Shown here: one piece after another, positions 1 to 6,255 of the stretch
Position numbering within the stretch: the stretch's first letter is position 1
Layout: each line of letters opens with the position of its first letter
Assembly: GCA_013329615.1 (NCBI GenBank)
Contig: DUKA01000081.1
Coordinates: 1 to 7,856 of the forward strand
Origin: Candidatus Bathyarchaeota archaeon
GTDB taxonomy: Archaea > Thermoproteota > Bathyarchaeia > TCS64
Length of the DNA stretch: 7,856 bases
Reading direction: 5' to 3'
The notes under the pieces: model-generated
Databases searched by the model: none
The model's input: the letters and a program-made list of their open reading frames with translations, nothing else
Told to the model about the DNA's origin: nothing
Made by a program: the position numbers and the translations under genes

Positions 1-789
1 GGCTACGGTGGCGTTCCCAACCTCCTCGGGAAGGTGGAGCTCGACGCGAGTATAATGGACGGTAAGACGCTGAAGACGGGCGCGGTCGGCGCAGTTCAGG
101 GGTACCTGCACGTCATCAGCATCGCGCGCATGGTTATGGAGAAGACACCCCACGTCATGTTGGTCGGCGACGGCGCCGAGCTCTTCGCCAAGTCGATGGG
201 CTTCAAGAAGCAAAACCTCCTTACGAAGGACGCGAAGGCGAAGTACCAGAGCTTCTTGAATAGGTACGCAGACCTCCCGAAGGAGGGTGAAAAGCCGTGG
301 TACGTCAACTATGACGTGGACTTCGGTATCCGTGGCTGGTACGACAAACTCACAGACAAGCAGCACGGCACCGTCAACATCATGGTGATCGACGCGAAGG
401 GGAACATCTGCAGCGGCGTCAGCACGAGCGGGACCGCCTTCAAATTCCCTGGTCGCCTCGGCGACAGCCCCATCATTGGCGCGGGCAACTACTGCGACAA
501 CCGCTTCGGCGCAGCCGCCTGCACGGGGCGTGGAGAACTCGCCATACGCCTCAGCCTTGCGAGGTCTCTAGTCTGCTACATGGAGAACGGCATGACCGTC
601 CGCGAGGCGTGCGCACGCGGCATGAAGGACATAAACGAACTAGGCGAGAAGGGCGGCATGAACTGCCTCGCCATGGACAACAAGGGCAACACCATGAGCG
701 CCTCCACAAGCCGGGAAAACATCCACTGGTACATGGACGTCGACTCCAAAGAGGCCGAGCAGCGCAAGGGCATCTACGTCCCGGAGTAG
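1..789 (+). CDS. Glycosylasparaginase / isoaspartyl peptidase family Ntn hydrolase (N-terminus cut off by window)
   Basis: The frame is open from base 1, so the GTG at 34 is internal and the true start lies upstream; 262 residues are visible and perhaps 40-50 are missing. Family members cut the N4-(GlcNAc)-asparagine linkage of glycoproteins or act on isoaspartyl/asparagine substrates. They mature by self-cleavage into alpha and beta chains. Landmarks (window residue numbering): GYGGVPN at 1-7 and LDASIMDG at about 14-21, in the alpha chain. HGT follows, with Thr124 (codon 370-372) as the expected cleavage site and N-terminal nucleophile. GRLGDSP (151-157) and TGRGE (175-179) match the substrate-binding segments. 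The beta chain is rich in Cys. No signal peptide can be judged. The next gene starts 5 bases after the stop, so the two are probably co-transcribed. The family is clear; whether the substrate is a glycoasparagine, an isoaspartyl dipeptide or asparagine cannot be told from the sequence. Confidence 0.9.
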   Translation, partial: GYGGVPNLLGKVELDASIMDGKTLKTGAVGAVQGYLHVISIARMVMEKTPHVMLVGDGAELFAKSMGFKKQNLLTKDAKAKYQSFLNRYADLPKEGEKPWYVNYDVDFGIRGWYDKLTDKQHGTVNIMVIDAKGNICSGVSTSGTAFKFPGRLGDSPIIGAGNYCDNRFGAAACTGRGELAIRLSLARSLVCYMENGMTVREACARGMKDINELGEKGGMNCLAMDNKGNTMSASTSRENIHWYMDVDSKEAEQRKGIYVPE

Positions 790-794
790 AAACG

Positions 795-1223
795 ATGTCT
801 AAGTCCCCCTACGACACAACAAAGATAACGCCCAGTCTCTACGGCAACCGCAGCCCAGTCGAGGGCAAGGTCGTCGCCATACTGCACGTCAGCTTCAAGG
901 ATCGCGGCCTCAAGCTCATCGACACGAAGAGCCGCGCCGTCCTGAGGCACGAGATACACGAGATAATGATAACCGACGAGAAGAAGGCAGCGCCGGGCGG
1001 GGGCGCGGACAGGGTCGCTGCAGTCGCGTTCTTCGAGATAACCCGGGGCGGACTCATCGTCACGGGGGACGCCGTCACAGCCGCGGGGCACAAGATAGGC
1101 GACCTAGTAGGCTACGACGAGAACCACATGCCCAACCACCTCGGCATAATACTCTACGCGCCGACCCTCGACGAGCCGACCCTCGCCGTCGGCGACAAGA
1201 TAGCCTTCCGCAGGCCCAACTAG
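795..1223 (+). CDS. Conserved-looking 142-residue protein of unknown function, partner of the glycosylasparaginase gene
   Basis: I do not recognise this family with certainty; it may be one of the numbered DUFs (DUF6917 is a weak recollection only). The ATG at 795 is preceded by GGAG at 783-786, 8 bases away and overlapping the end of the upstream gene, which fixes the start and suggests translational coupling. The protein is soluble-looking, without membrane segment, signal peptide or Cys. It has an N-terminal YDTTKI..SLYGNRSPVEGKVV stretch and a central basic/acidic segment with HEIHEIMITDE. A Gly/Ala-rich turn and a beta-rich half (AVAFFEITRGGLIVTGD) follow. The C-terminal part contains HMPNHLGIILYAP and ends in GDKIAFRRPN. 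Alternating hydrophobic strands and Gly turns suggest a small beta-barrel-like fold (inference). A longer overlapping reading frame starting at 609 in the same frame would run through the asparaginase gene and is not the real start. The stop shares a CTAG with the convergent acetyltransferase gene. Confidence 0.85.
   Translation: MSKSPYDTTKITPSLYGNRSPVEGKVVAILHVSFKDRGLKLIDTKSRAVLRHEIHEIMITDEKKAAPGGGADRVAAVAFFEITRGGLIVTGDAVTAAGHKIGDLVGYDENHMPNHLGIILYAPTLDEPTLAVGDKIAFRRPN
1220..1223. other. Shared CTAG of two convergent stop codons
   Basis: The plus-strand unknown gene ends with TAG at 1221-1223 and the minus-strand GNAT gene ends with TAG read from 1222-1220. Because CTAG is self-complementary, the same four bases serve both stops. 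There is therefore no intergenic space for terminators, and the two 3' ends must overlap as antisense RNAs. Confidence 0.95.
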
Positions 1224-2071
1224 CCCTTTTCCGGGGCGCCTATCCCGAATATTCCCGAGGTATCCTCCACCTTCTTGTATGCGCCGTAGCTCATCCTGAG
1301 GCTTGAGGGCATCTGCGTAAAGCCCTTGCCCGAGACGACCTTCACGGACGCCTTGTTGAACTCGGGTATGCCCAACCATAACTTTCTCCCGTCGACCTTC
1401 GATGAGAGGGCGTTCAGCAACGGCTCAGCGTACTCGGCGTGCTTGGGGTCACATATCCACGAGCCGACCCTGACGTTCGAGGCTCCCAGCTTCGCCATGA
1501 TAAAGCCGTGCAGGATCCCGCCCTTCGACGCCTTGAAGCAGAGTTCGGGGAAGTCGTGCTGTACCCTGCGCAGCTTCTGTGCCCTGTCGAGGCCGAAGAA
1601 TCGCCTGTCGAGCGCGGCTACCTTTTCGAGGTCCTCTTTCACCATGGGCTCGATGCTGTGGTGAGGCGCCTTGGTGGCGGTGCCGTTGTATCTTAGCGAC
1701 CAATATTCGGCCTTGAAGCCGAGGCGTTCGTATAGGGGTATGGCCTTCTGGACGGCGTCGAGGCGGATCGTACCGGCGCCGTCCCGAGTAAGCCTCTCGA
1801 TGGCCGCACTCATCAACGCAGCCCCGACACCCTTCCCACGCGTCTCAGGGAGCACAATCAGGTTCCCGATGAAGCCAACTTCGCAGTAGAGGAAGCTGTT
1901 GACCATGCCCACGTCGACGCCGTCGATGCTCGCGACGAAGCACCCCGAGGGCTCGTAGTAGAGGCTCCTCTCCGCGTCGGCTCTGGTGTTACCCCAGCCG
2001 ACCATCTCCTGAAGCCTCATCACGAGGTCGATGTCGCCATGTGTCATCACCCTGATCTCGGGAAGACTCAT
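1220..2071 (-). CDS. Tandem GNAT-fold N-acetyltransferase
   Basis: This 283-residue protein has two GNAT-type halves. The N-terminal half (about 5-130) carries the acetyl-CoA motif A with ETRGKGVGAALM at 76-87 (R-G-K-G-V-G pyrophosphate loop, 78-83), preceded by the beta-4 strand GFIGNLIVLP. The YERLGF element (114-119) is typical of the end of a GNAT domain. The C-terminal half (about 138-265) looks like the second, degenerate GNAT domain of tandem proteins (Acetyltransf_18-like). It has FFGLDR (158-163), G-x-x-x-G-F, GSWICDP and an N-x-x-(S/A) plus GKGF ending. The substrate is unknown. I chose ATG at 2071 rather than the in-frame start at 2191. The longer form would overlap the upstream gene by 80 bases and adds a low-complexity Ser/Arg tail, and a TATA-like box at 2095-2102 sits 27 bases ahead of 2071. 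It is the last gene of the minus-strand block. Confidence 0.9.
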   Translation of the reverse strand: MSLPEIRVMTHGDIDLVMRLQEMVGWGNTRADAERSLYYEPSGCFVASIDGVDVGMVNSFLYCEVGFIGNLIVLPETRGKGVGAALMSAAIERLTRDGAGTIRLDAVQKAIPLYERLGFKAEYWSLRYNGTATKAPHHSIEPMVKEDLEKVAALDRRFFGLDRAQKLRRVQHDFPELCFKASKGGILHGFIMAKLGASNVRVGSWICDPKHAEYAEPLLNALSSKVDGRKLWLGIPEFNKASVKVVSGKGFTQMPSSLRMSYGAYKKVEDTSGIFGIGAPEKG

Positions 2072-2094
2072 GGCGTCAAAATTCGACCGACCAT

Positions 2095-2102
2095 CTATAA
2101 AG
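2095..2102 (-). promoter_or_regulatory. TATA-like box of the GNAT gene
   Basis: Read on the minus strand the sequence is CTTTATAG, preceded by an AACCC-type upstream element. Its centre lies about 27 bases before the ATG at 2071, which is the archaeal TATA-to-transcription-start distance. The mRNA would therefore be leaderless, beginning at or next to the start codon. It lies in the 40-base gap after the YkgJ-type gene, so the GNAT gene may be expressed independently of its upstream neighbours. Confidence 0.6.
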
Positions 2103-2111
2103 GGGTTCGGC

Positions 2112-2591
2112 TCACGCGTCGCCCCGCTGCTCGAGCGCCTGCAGGACGAGGTCCCTGAAGAAGTCCTCACGCAGCTCTCCGCCGTGGCCAAAGCCGATGC
2201 AGCGCCTGTCGAACATTATCTCGAAGCTCCTGCCGTCCCTCTCTATCCAGAAGGGGTACGTCCTGCATAGGAGCGCCCTATGGGGGTAGACCTTGCACCC
2301 CTCCTTGGTGAGGTAGATGCATGCGCCGCCCGCCTTCTTCATCTCGCCGACGAAGGGCTCCTCACCCTTGATGTCGAGCTTGAAGTCCTTCTCCCCCGCC
2401 TTTTCGAGCCTCGCCACGTCGCTGGGTAGGAGGAGCACCCTCCTCGGCCTATGTGAGGCGTCCCTGCAGCATGCGCCGCAGCGCTTGCACCCCCACCATA
2501 TGCCCTTAGGGTAGTAGAACTCGTACTCACCCGAGGGCGTCGATATCTTCCCCCAAGCGTAGGGGACGACTATGTCGTCGCCCTCCTTCAT
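2112..2591 (-). CDS. YkgJ-type cysteine-cluster protein (putative Zn/Fe-binding)
   Basis: The 159-residue protein shows the signature of the YkgJ/CxxCxxCC family. The sequence CKRCGACC at 35-42 supplies four cysteines. Further Cys lie at 91, 99 and 109 (in GACIYL..EGCKVYPHRALLCRTYP, ligand-type spacing C-x7-C-x9-C), with one more at 131 in RRCIGF. In the family these cysteines are thought to bind zinc or an iron-sulfur cluster; the biochemical role is not established. There is no membrane segment or signal peptide. I chose ATG at 2591. A TTG at 2612 in the same frame would add seven residues (start-G-K-K-K-G-V) and has AAGGAG 12 bases upstream at 2625-2630, so it remains a real alternative. 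The gene follows the racemase by about 24 bases (or 3 with the TTG start) and is probably co-transcribed with it. Confidence 0.88.
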   Translation of the reverse strand: MKEGDDIVVPYAWGKISTPSGEYEFYYPKGIWWGCKRCGACCRDASHRPRRVLLLPSDVARLEKAGEKDFKLDIKGEEPFVGEMKKAGGACIYLTKEGCKVYPHRALLCRTYPFWIERDGRSFEIMFDRRCIGFGHGGELREDFFRDLVLQALEQRGDA

Positions 2592-2615
2592 GACGCCCTT
2601 CTTTTTACCCAAAGG

Positions 2616-3323
2616 TTAACCATGCTCCTTCGGAAGAGCCTCTGCGACCGCCGCCTCCGCGAGCGCCTGAAGTGGGTCGAGGACTGGCACCGATAAATCG
2701 CCCTGTTTGAGGACGAGGCTGACCTCCGTGCATCCGCAGATGATCATCTCTGCTCCGCCGGTTATCAAATCGTTCGCCGCGCCGCGGAGGAGTAAGCCAC
2801 CGTCTATGAGGTTCCCCGCCTTTATACACTGGTAGATGGCCTTCATGACGTTCGCCTGCCCCTCAGGTGTAGGCTCGATTATCTCAATTCCCACCTCGGC
2901 GAACGCCGCCTTGTACAGCCCGCTCTTCACCGTGCCATCCGTCGCGAGGAGCCCCGCCTTCTTCGCCTTGGGGTACGACCCCCTCGCCCTCGCGGCGCTG
3001 AGCCTAATCATGTGGAGGATCGGCACACGCAGTTCCTTCTGAAGCTGGTCTATAAAGTAGTGCGCCGTGTTGCAGGGGATTATTATGAAGTCTGCCCCCG
3101 ACTCTTCGAGCCTCTTCCCGGCACGGATCAGTTCAGGCATCGGACTGGGTCCAGTCCCGAGTATCGCCGCCGTGCGGTCAGGCACCTTCGAGTTACTGTA
3201 GATGATGACTCGTGGGTGGTCTTGGTCCCTCTTCGCCGGCGTCGCCTTTATTATCCTGAGGTAGAGGTCGGCGGTCGCCTCGGGACCCATGCCGCCCAGT
3301 ATGCCTATGATCTTCTCCGACAA
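2616..3323 (-). CDS. Aspartate/glutamate racemase family protein
   Basis: A 235-residue cytosolic enzyme of the PLP-independent Asp/Glu racemase superfamily. It opens directly with the conserved strand and loop KIIGILGGMGPEATADLY (4-21). The first catalytic cysteine is Cys84 in PCNTAH (83-88), and the second is Cys198 in CGCTE (196-200). SNSKVPDR (43-50) matches the substrate-carboxylate loop of the aspartate racemase/YgeA-type branch. Both catalytic cysteines are present, so it should be active in racemising or isomerising an acidic or related amino acid; the exact substrate is not readable. The start is TTG at 3323. An in-frame TAA lies eight codons upstream (3342-3344) and no ATG or GTG comes before the conserved N-terminus. 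The gap to the upstream UbiB-type gene is 34 bases, with only a weak TATA-like stretch (GTTAATTTCG on the minus strand, 3353-3362), so it may be read through from that gene. Confidence 0.92.
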   Translation of the reverse strand: MSEKIIGILGGMGPEATADLYLRIIKATPAKRDQDHPRVIIYSNSKVPDRTAAILGTGPSPMPELIRAGKRLEESGADFIIIPCNTAHYFIDQLQKELRVPILHMIRLSAARARGSYPKAKKAGLLATDGTVKSGLYKAAFAEVGIEIIEPTPEGQANVMKAIYQCIKAGNLIDGGLLLRGAANDLITGGAEMIICGCTEVSLVLKQGDLSVPVLDPLQALAEAAVAEALPKEHG

Positions 3324-3357
3324 GGGAGTACTCGGAGGTTAGAGGAAGTCTACGAAA

Positions 3358-5001
3358 TTAACGCTTGTCCCTCTCCCTAATGAGCTGGACGACGGAGTAG
3401 ATGCCGACGAGGACCGCCACGGCGTAGATCGCCACGGTCAACTGGAAGGCCTCTACGCTCAGCACACTCTGCGTGGCGAGCACAACAAGGCTCATGCCGA
3501 TCACTATCGACGCCATGACGAGACCGAGCAGCATCTTATAAGACGCCCTATCGATGCTGTTGCCAAGTCTATCGATGTCATCGTGTGCGAACTTGAATGT
3601 AAAGGAGCCCTGGGATATCCTCCTGAGCGCCATGTTGATGCTGTTTGGCAGCTCCTTCACTTCGTTGAAGGCGTCGAGTATGTCGAACCCGGCCTTCCGT
3701 ATGTTCGCCTGGCTGAGGAGCCTCTTCTTCAGTGTATCCCCGAGCAGCGGTTTTATCTCCTTTAGGTAGTCGAATTCTGGATCGAGTTTGTACGCGTCCT
3801 CCTGCACCATGAGGATGACCTTCATCATCAGCATGGTGACCATGGGGACCCTGATCCTGTATTTTCTCAGGGACCCGATCACGCCCTCGACGGCGCCGGA
3901 CTCGGGCTTGATGGCGTTATACTGCTCCCCCTCCATCAGCGCGAGGTATAGGTCATCCTTGAAGGCGTCGATCCACTGGTCCCTAACCCTTATGCCGAGC
4001 AACGAAAACGCGTCGACGATGCCATCCACGTCCTTGTCGACCATGGAGATGAGCAACTTGAGCAGCAGGTCCCTCTTCTCGGGGCGGAGGACGCCTATCA
4101 TGCCGAAGTCGAGGAATATGAGTTCGCCACGGGGGGTCACGAGTAGGTTGCCCTGGTGGGGGTCGGCGTGGAAGAAGCCATCCTCGAATATCTGCTTGGT
4201 ATAGGCGTTGAAGCCCAGCAAGGCGATGGCCTTCGGGTCGACGCCCATCTTCTTTATCTGCTCGACCTTATCGATGCGTACCCCCTTCATGTACTCCATG
4301 ACGAGGAGCCTCTGCCCCGAATACTCCCAGAATATCCGGGGTACGCGAACGTTCGGGAAGCCCTTCATGTTCTTGGCGAGGAGGTCGGCGTTCTTGCCGT
4401 CCCTTACGAAGTCGAGCTCCGCGATGATCTGGTGGGCGAAGTCGGTCACCATCGCAGGGAAGTTGAATATCTGAAGCTCGGACGATGTATTCTCAGCCCC
4501 ATCGGCGATCGCCTTGAGGATTCGTAGATCGGTCTCGATCACCTCCCTTATCCCGGGGCGCTGAACCTTGAGCACGACGACCGTCCCATCCTTGAGTTTC
4601 CCGTGGTGGGCCTGGCTCAGGCTCGCCGCCGCGAAGGGACGCTCGTTGAGGTAGACGAACTTGTCCCCGATGGGCCCCGTGTACTCCTCAATGATGGGTT
4701 TGATCTTCACCCACGGCACCGGCTCGACGCCGTCCGTGAGATGTTTCAACTCCTCGACAAGCTCAGGGGATATCAACTCCCTCCGGGTGCTCATTATCTG
4801 GCCGAATTTCACGAACGTTGGGCCAAGCTCCTGTATAGCGAGGCGTAGCCGCCTGTTCACGCTGAGTTTCATGGTATCCGACTTCTGCTTGTGAAGTTTC
4901 CACTGGATAGTGCCGGGAAGCAGATCGGCTACGACCATCTCGAAGCCGTACTTCACGAAGATAGCGGCAATCTGCTCGTAGCGCTTGATTGACAGGGCCA
5001 T
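3358..5001 (-). CDS. AarF/UbiB (ABC1/ADCK) family kinase-like ATPase with C-terminal membrane anchor
   Basis: This 547-residue protein has the full set of UbiB-family motifs. These are the KxGQ motif as KFGQ (65-68), the Ala-rich nucleotide loop AAASLSQAH (124-132), the ATP-anchoring Lys145 in VVLKV and the ExD motif Glu195/Asp197 in AELDF. The catalytic-loop HADPHQGN (279-286) and the metal-binding DFG (298-300) follow. Two hydrophobic helices at about 490-510 and 517-541 end the protein, followed by a charged tail, as in the membrane-anchored bacterial and archaeal members. In bacteria and eukaryotes the family supports ubiquinone biosynthesis as an atypical ATPase; in archaea the partner is unknown, with menaquinone or another membrane isoprenoid possible (inference). 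The Ala-rich loop reads S-L-S-Q-A-H instead of the common S-I-A/G-Q-V-H. The ATG at 5001 has a TATA-like GGTTTAAC about 29 bases upstream, implying its own near-leaderless transcript. Confidence 0.94.
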   Translation of the reverse strand: MALSIKRYEQIAAIFVKYGFEMVVADLLPGTIQWKLHKQKSDTMKLSVNRRLRLAIQELGPTFVKFGQIMSTRRELISPELVEELKHLTDGVEPVPWVKIKPIIEEYTGPIGDKFVYLNERPFAAASLSQAHHGKLKDGTVVVLKVQRPGIREVIETDLRILKAIADGAENTSSELQIFNFPAMVTDFAHQIIAELDFVRDGKNADLLAKNMKGFPNVRVPRIFWEYSGQRLLVMEYMKGVRIDKVEQIKKMGVDPKAIALLGFNAYTKQIFEDGFFHADPHQGNLLVTPRGELIFLDFGMIGVLRPEKRDLLLKLLISMVDKDVDGIVDAFSLLGIRVRDQWIDAFKDDLYLALMEGEQYNAIKPESGAVEGVIGSLRKYRIRVPMVTMLMMKVILMVQEDAYKLDPEFDYLKEIKPLLGDTLKKRLLSQANIRKAGFDILDAFNEVKELPNSINMALRRISQGSFTFKFAHDDIDRLGNSIDRASYKMLLGLVMASIVIGMSLVVLATQSVLSVEAFQLTVAIYAVAVLVGIYSVVQLIRERDKR

Positions 5002-5026
5002 TGGGAGTTTTTTGGCATACTAGAAG

Positions 5027-5034
5027 TTAAACCA
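5027..5034 (-). promoter_or_regulatory. TATA-like box of the UbiB-type gene
   Basis: On the minus strand this reads GGTTTAAC, centred about 29 bases before the ATG at 5001, so the predicted transcript starts 2-5 bases before the gene. It lies in the 49-base spacer between the 3' end of tRNA-Val and the gene. This allows separate expression of the protein gene from the tRNA. The call is by position and composition only. Confidence 0.45.
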
Positions 5035-5050
5035 ATACTCGGGGCTTGGG

Positions 5051-5127
5051 TGGTGGGCCGGGCCGGACTTGAACCGGCGACTTCCGCCGCGTAAGGGCGG
5101 CGTCCTACCGTGCTGGACGACCGGCCC
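5051..5127 (-). tRNA. tRNA-Val (anticodon UAC), 3' CCA encoded
   Basis: The minus strand folds as a perfect cloverleaf. The acceptor stem is GGGCCGG/CCGGCCC and the D arm is GTCC-AGCACGGTA-GGAC. The anticodon arm is CCGCC-CTTACGC-GGCGG, with anticodon TAC (UAC, valine). A 5-base variable loop AAGTC precedes the T arm GCCGG-TTCAAGT-CCGGC. All stems pair without mismatch. The discriminator is A, and CCA is encoded in the genome (5051-5053); the body without CCA is 5054-5127, 74 bases. There is no intron in the anticodon loop. T-loop position C56 is present, the residue methylated by the Trm56 encoded further along the same strand. No clear oligo-T terminator follows. Confidence 0.98.
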
Positions 5128-5154
5128 CCAACCGGAGAAAAGGGGTTGGTACGT

Positions 5155-5163
5155 GTTTAAAAC
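5155..5163 (-). promoter_or_regulatory. TATA-like box of tRNA-Val
   Basis: The minus strand reads GTTTTAAAC, an AT-rich palindromic stretch in an otherwise G+C-rich spacer. Its centre is about 32 bases before the tRNA 5' end at 5127, predicting a short 5' leader to be removed by RNase P. The spacer 5128-5201 between the HD gene and the tRNA shows nothing else. Confidence 0.6.
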
Positions 5164-5201
5164 CGTTAGGTTGCGTGTGCCGCCGCGTGGGAGCAAACGT
5201 G

Positions 5202-5732
5202 TTAGAACTCGTCGCCGAGGACCGCCGTCATCTCCGCGTGCAGGTCCCTGAGGCGCTTTATCGCCGGGTGGTCGGCCCCGAGCTCTTCAGTGAAGTTGTC
5301 TATCGTCGAGTCTATGCCCACCTCGTGTGCGCCCTCGATCAGTTTGTCTGCGTAGCAGACTATCTTCTCCTCAAGCGTCTCTGGGACGTAGTTGCCCCGC
5401 GGGAGGTTGTTTCTGCGGGCTTCGTTGGTGGTCAGACCGGCGCCCACGTGGCGCTCTATGATGTTCGCGAGCTCCATGGGCATACCGAGCCTCCTGGCTG
5501 TCTGCCCGCCCACGGCGCCGTGCTCGATGCCATGTGTCTGCCCGCGCCCAAGATCATGAAGAAGGGCACCCGCCTCGACCAGCTTCATGTCCACCTTGTA
5601 ACCCTTCGCCTTGAAGGCGTTCCCTATACGAGTCGCAACCTTGGTGACGTTGATGCAGTGTTCAACAACGCCGTTGCTGCACCCATTCTTCCTCAGGATC
5701 TGGATGCATTCCTCTCTACTAGGGAGGCTCAG
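5202..5732 (-). CDS. HD-domain phosphohydrolase family protein, apparently starting at CTG
   Basis: The reading frame runs from an in-frame TGA at 5736-5738 to the stop at 5202 and contains no ATG, GTG or TTG before the GTG at 5594. Starting at 5594 would delete the first metal-binding helix of the HD fold. The best start is CTG at 5730-5732, giving 176 residues beginning (M)SLPSREEC. It overlaps the TFE stop (CTGA) and has GGAGGAG about 8 bases upstream. HD motifs are His25 (VVEHCINV), His59-Asp60 (ALLHDLGR), His67/His71 (GQTHGIEHG), His95 (IERHVGAG) and Asp129 (YADKLIEG). This is a complete metal-site set, resembling the small archaeal/bacterial HDIG-type proteins. Metal-dependent phosphohydrolase activity on a nucleotide or phosphoester is likely; the substrate is unknown. 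If translation really began at GTG 5594, the protein would be 130 residues and lack His25. The gene is probably translationally coupled to TFE. Confidence 0.85.
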   Translation of the reverse strand: MSLPSREECIQILRKNGCSNGVVEHCINVTKVATRIGNAFKAKGYKVDMKLVEAGALLHDLGRGQTHGIEHGAVGGQTARRLGMPMELANIIERHVGAGLTTNEARRNNLPRGNYVPETLEEKIVCYADKLIEGAHEVGIDSTIDNFTEELGADHPAIKRLRDLHAEMTAVLGDEF

Positions 5733-6235
5733 TCCTCAAGCTCCTCCTTTATCTCGACGATCTTTTTCTCGAGGAACTCGACTATCTCAACGTTGTCTAG
5801 ACGCTGTAGGGCTTCGCCGCATGTAGGGCAGCGGAAGACGGTCTCCATCGCCACCTCGAACGTCGTCTTCGGGCACGTCGGGTTGCCGCAGTGGTAGAAC
5901 TCGTGCAGCCTCTCGAACTCCAGCCGCGTCTCCAGTTTCTTGAGTATCTTCTGCTTCATCCCGTGGATGTATGCCTCGACGAGTTCGGGCTGGAGGCGCC
6001 ACTGGAAGATGAACCACCCCGTCTCCTTGTCCCTGAACCTCTTCGACGTGACGAGGCTGTGGTTATAGAACTTGTAGAGGAGCTTGCGGACATCGTTTAT
6101 CTGGATGTTCGTCGCGGCGCTTATGTCCTCGACCGTTATGTCCTCCTTGTCCTTTAGGACCTTGATGACCTCTACTCCCTGTTCGCCCCCGAGGACGTTG
6201 GCGATGCTGTACAGGGTCTCTTCGCTCACGGTCAT
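5729..6235 (-). CDS. tfe: Transcription initiation factor E, alpha subunit (TFE-alpha)
   Basis: A 168-residue archaeal homologue of the eukaryotic TFIIE-alpha N-terminal part. It binds RNA polymerase near the clamp and stalk and helps promoter opening with TBP and TFB. Residues about 5-90 form the extended winged-helix domain (IANVLGGEQGVEVIKVL, then the recognition helix INDVRKLLYKFYNHSLV and the wing with GWFIFQWRL). A helical linker (about 92-115) leads to a zinc ribbon with Cys116, Cys121, Cys136 and Cys139 (HCGNPTC..FRCPTCG). A short acidic helix ends the protein. The first knuckle is spaced C-x4-C instead of the more usual C-x2-C. I chose ATG at 6235; a TTG at 6238 just ahead is in frame and would add one residue. 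The stop overlaps the start of the HD gene. Two TATA-like boxes lie upstream. The identification is secure. Confidence 0.95.
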   Translation of the reverse strand: MTVSEETLYSIANVLGGEQGVEVIKVLKDKEDITVEDISAATNIQINDVRKLLYKFYNHSLVTSKRFRDKETGWFIFQWRLQPELVEAYIHGMKQKILKKLETRLEFERLHEFYHCGNPTCPKTTFEVAMETVFRCPTCGEALQRLDNVEIVEFLEKKIVEIKEELED

Positions 6236-6255
6236 CAAGGGTAGTAATTCTCCAT

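Noticed and set aside
609..1223. A 204-residue open frame that would join the end of the asparaginase gene to the unknown protein
   Set aside because: Its first 62 codons are an out-of-frame reading of the asparaginase gene, giving a His/Arg-rich low-complexity stretch. The ATG at 795 with SD is the sensible start.
2031..2270. Plus-strand 79-codon frame across the GNAT start and the YkgJ-type 3' end
   Set aside because: It is antisense to both genes, with no homology signal or SD.
4156..4527. Plus-strand open frame of 123 codons inside the UbiB-type gene
   Set aside because: It lies antisense to the catalytic core, where protein motifs are strongly conserved on the minus strand; no promoter or SD was seen.
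5055..5127. Possible G+C-rich hairpin terminator or repeat
   Set aside because: The pairing is fully explained by the tRNA-Val cloverleaf.
5175..5897. Long plus-strand open frame (240 codons) opposite the HD and TFE genes
   Set aside because: It is antisense to two well-supported genes, has no recognisable motif, and its openness follows from G+C-rich codon bias on the other strand.
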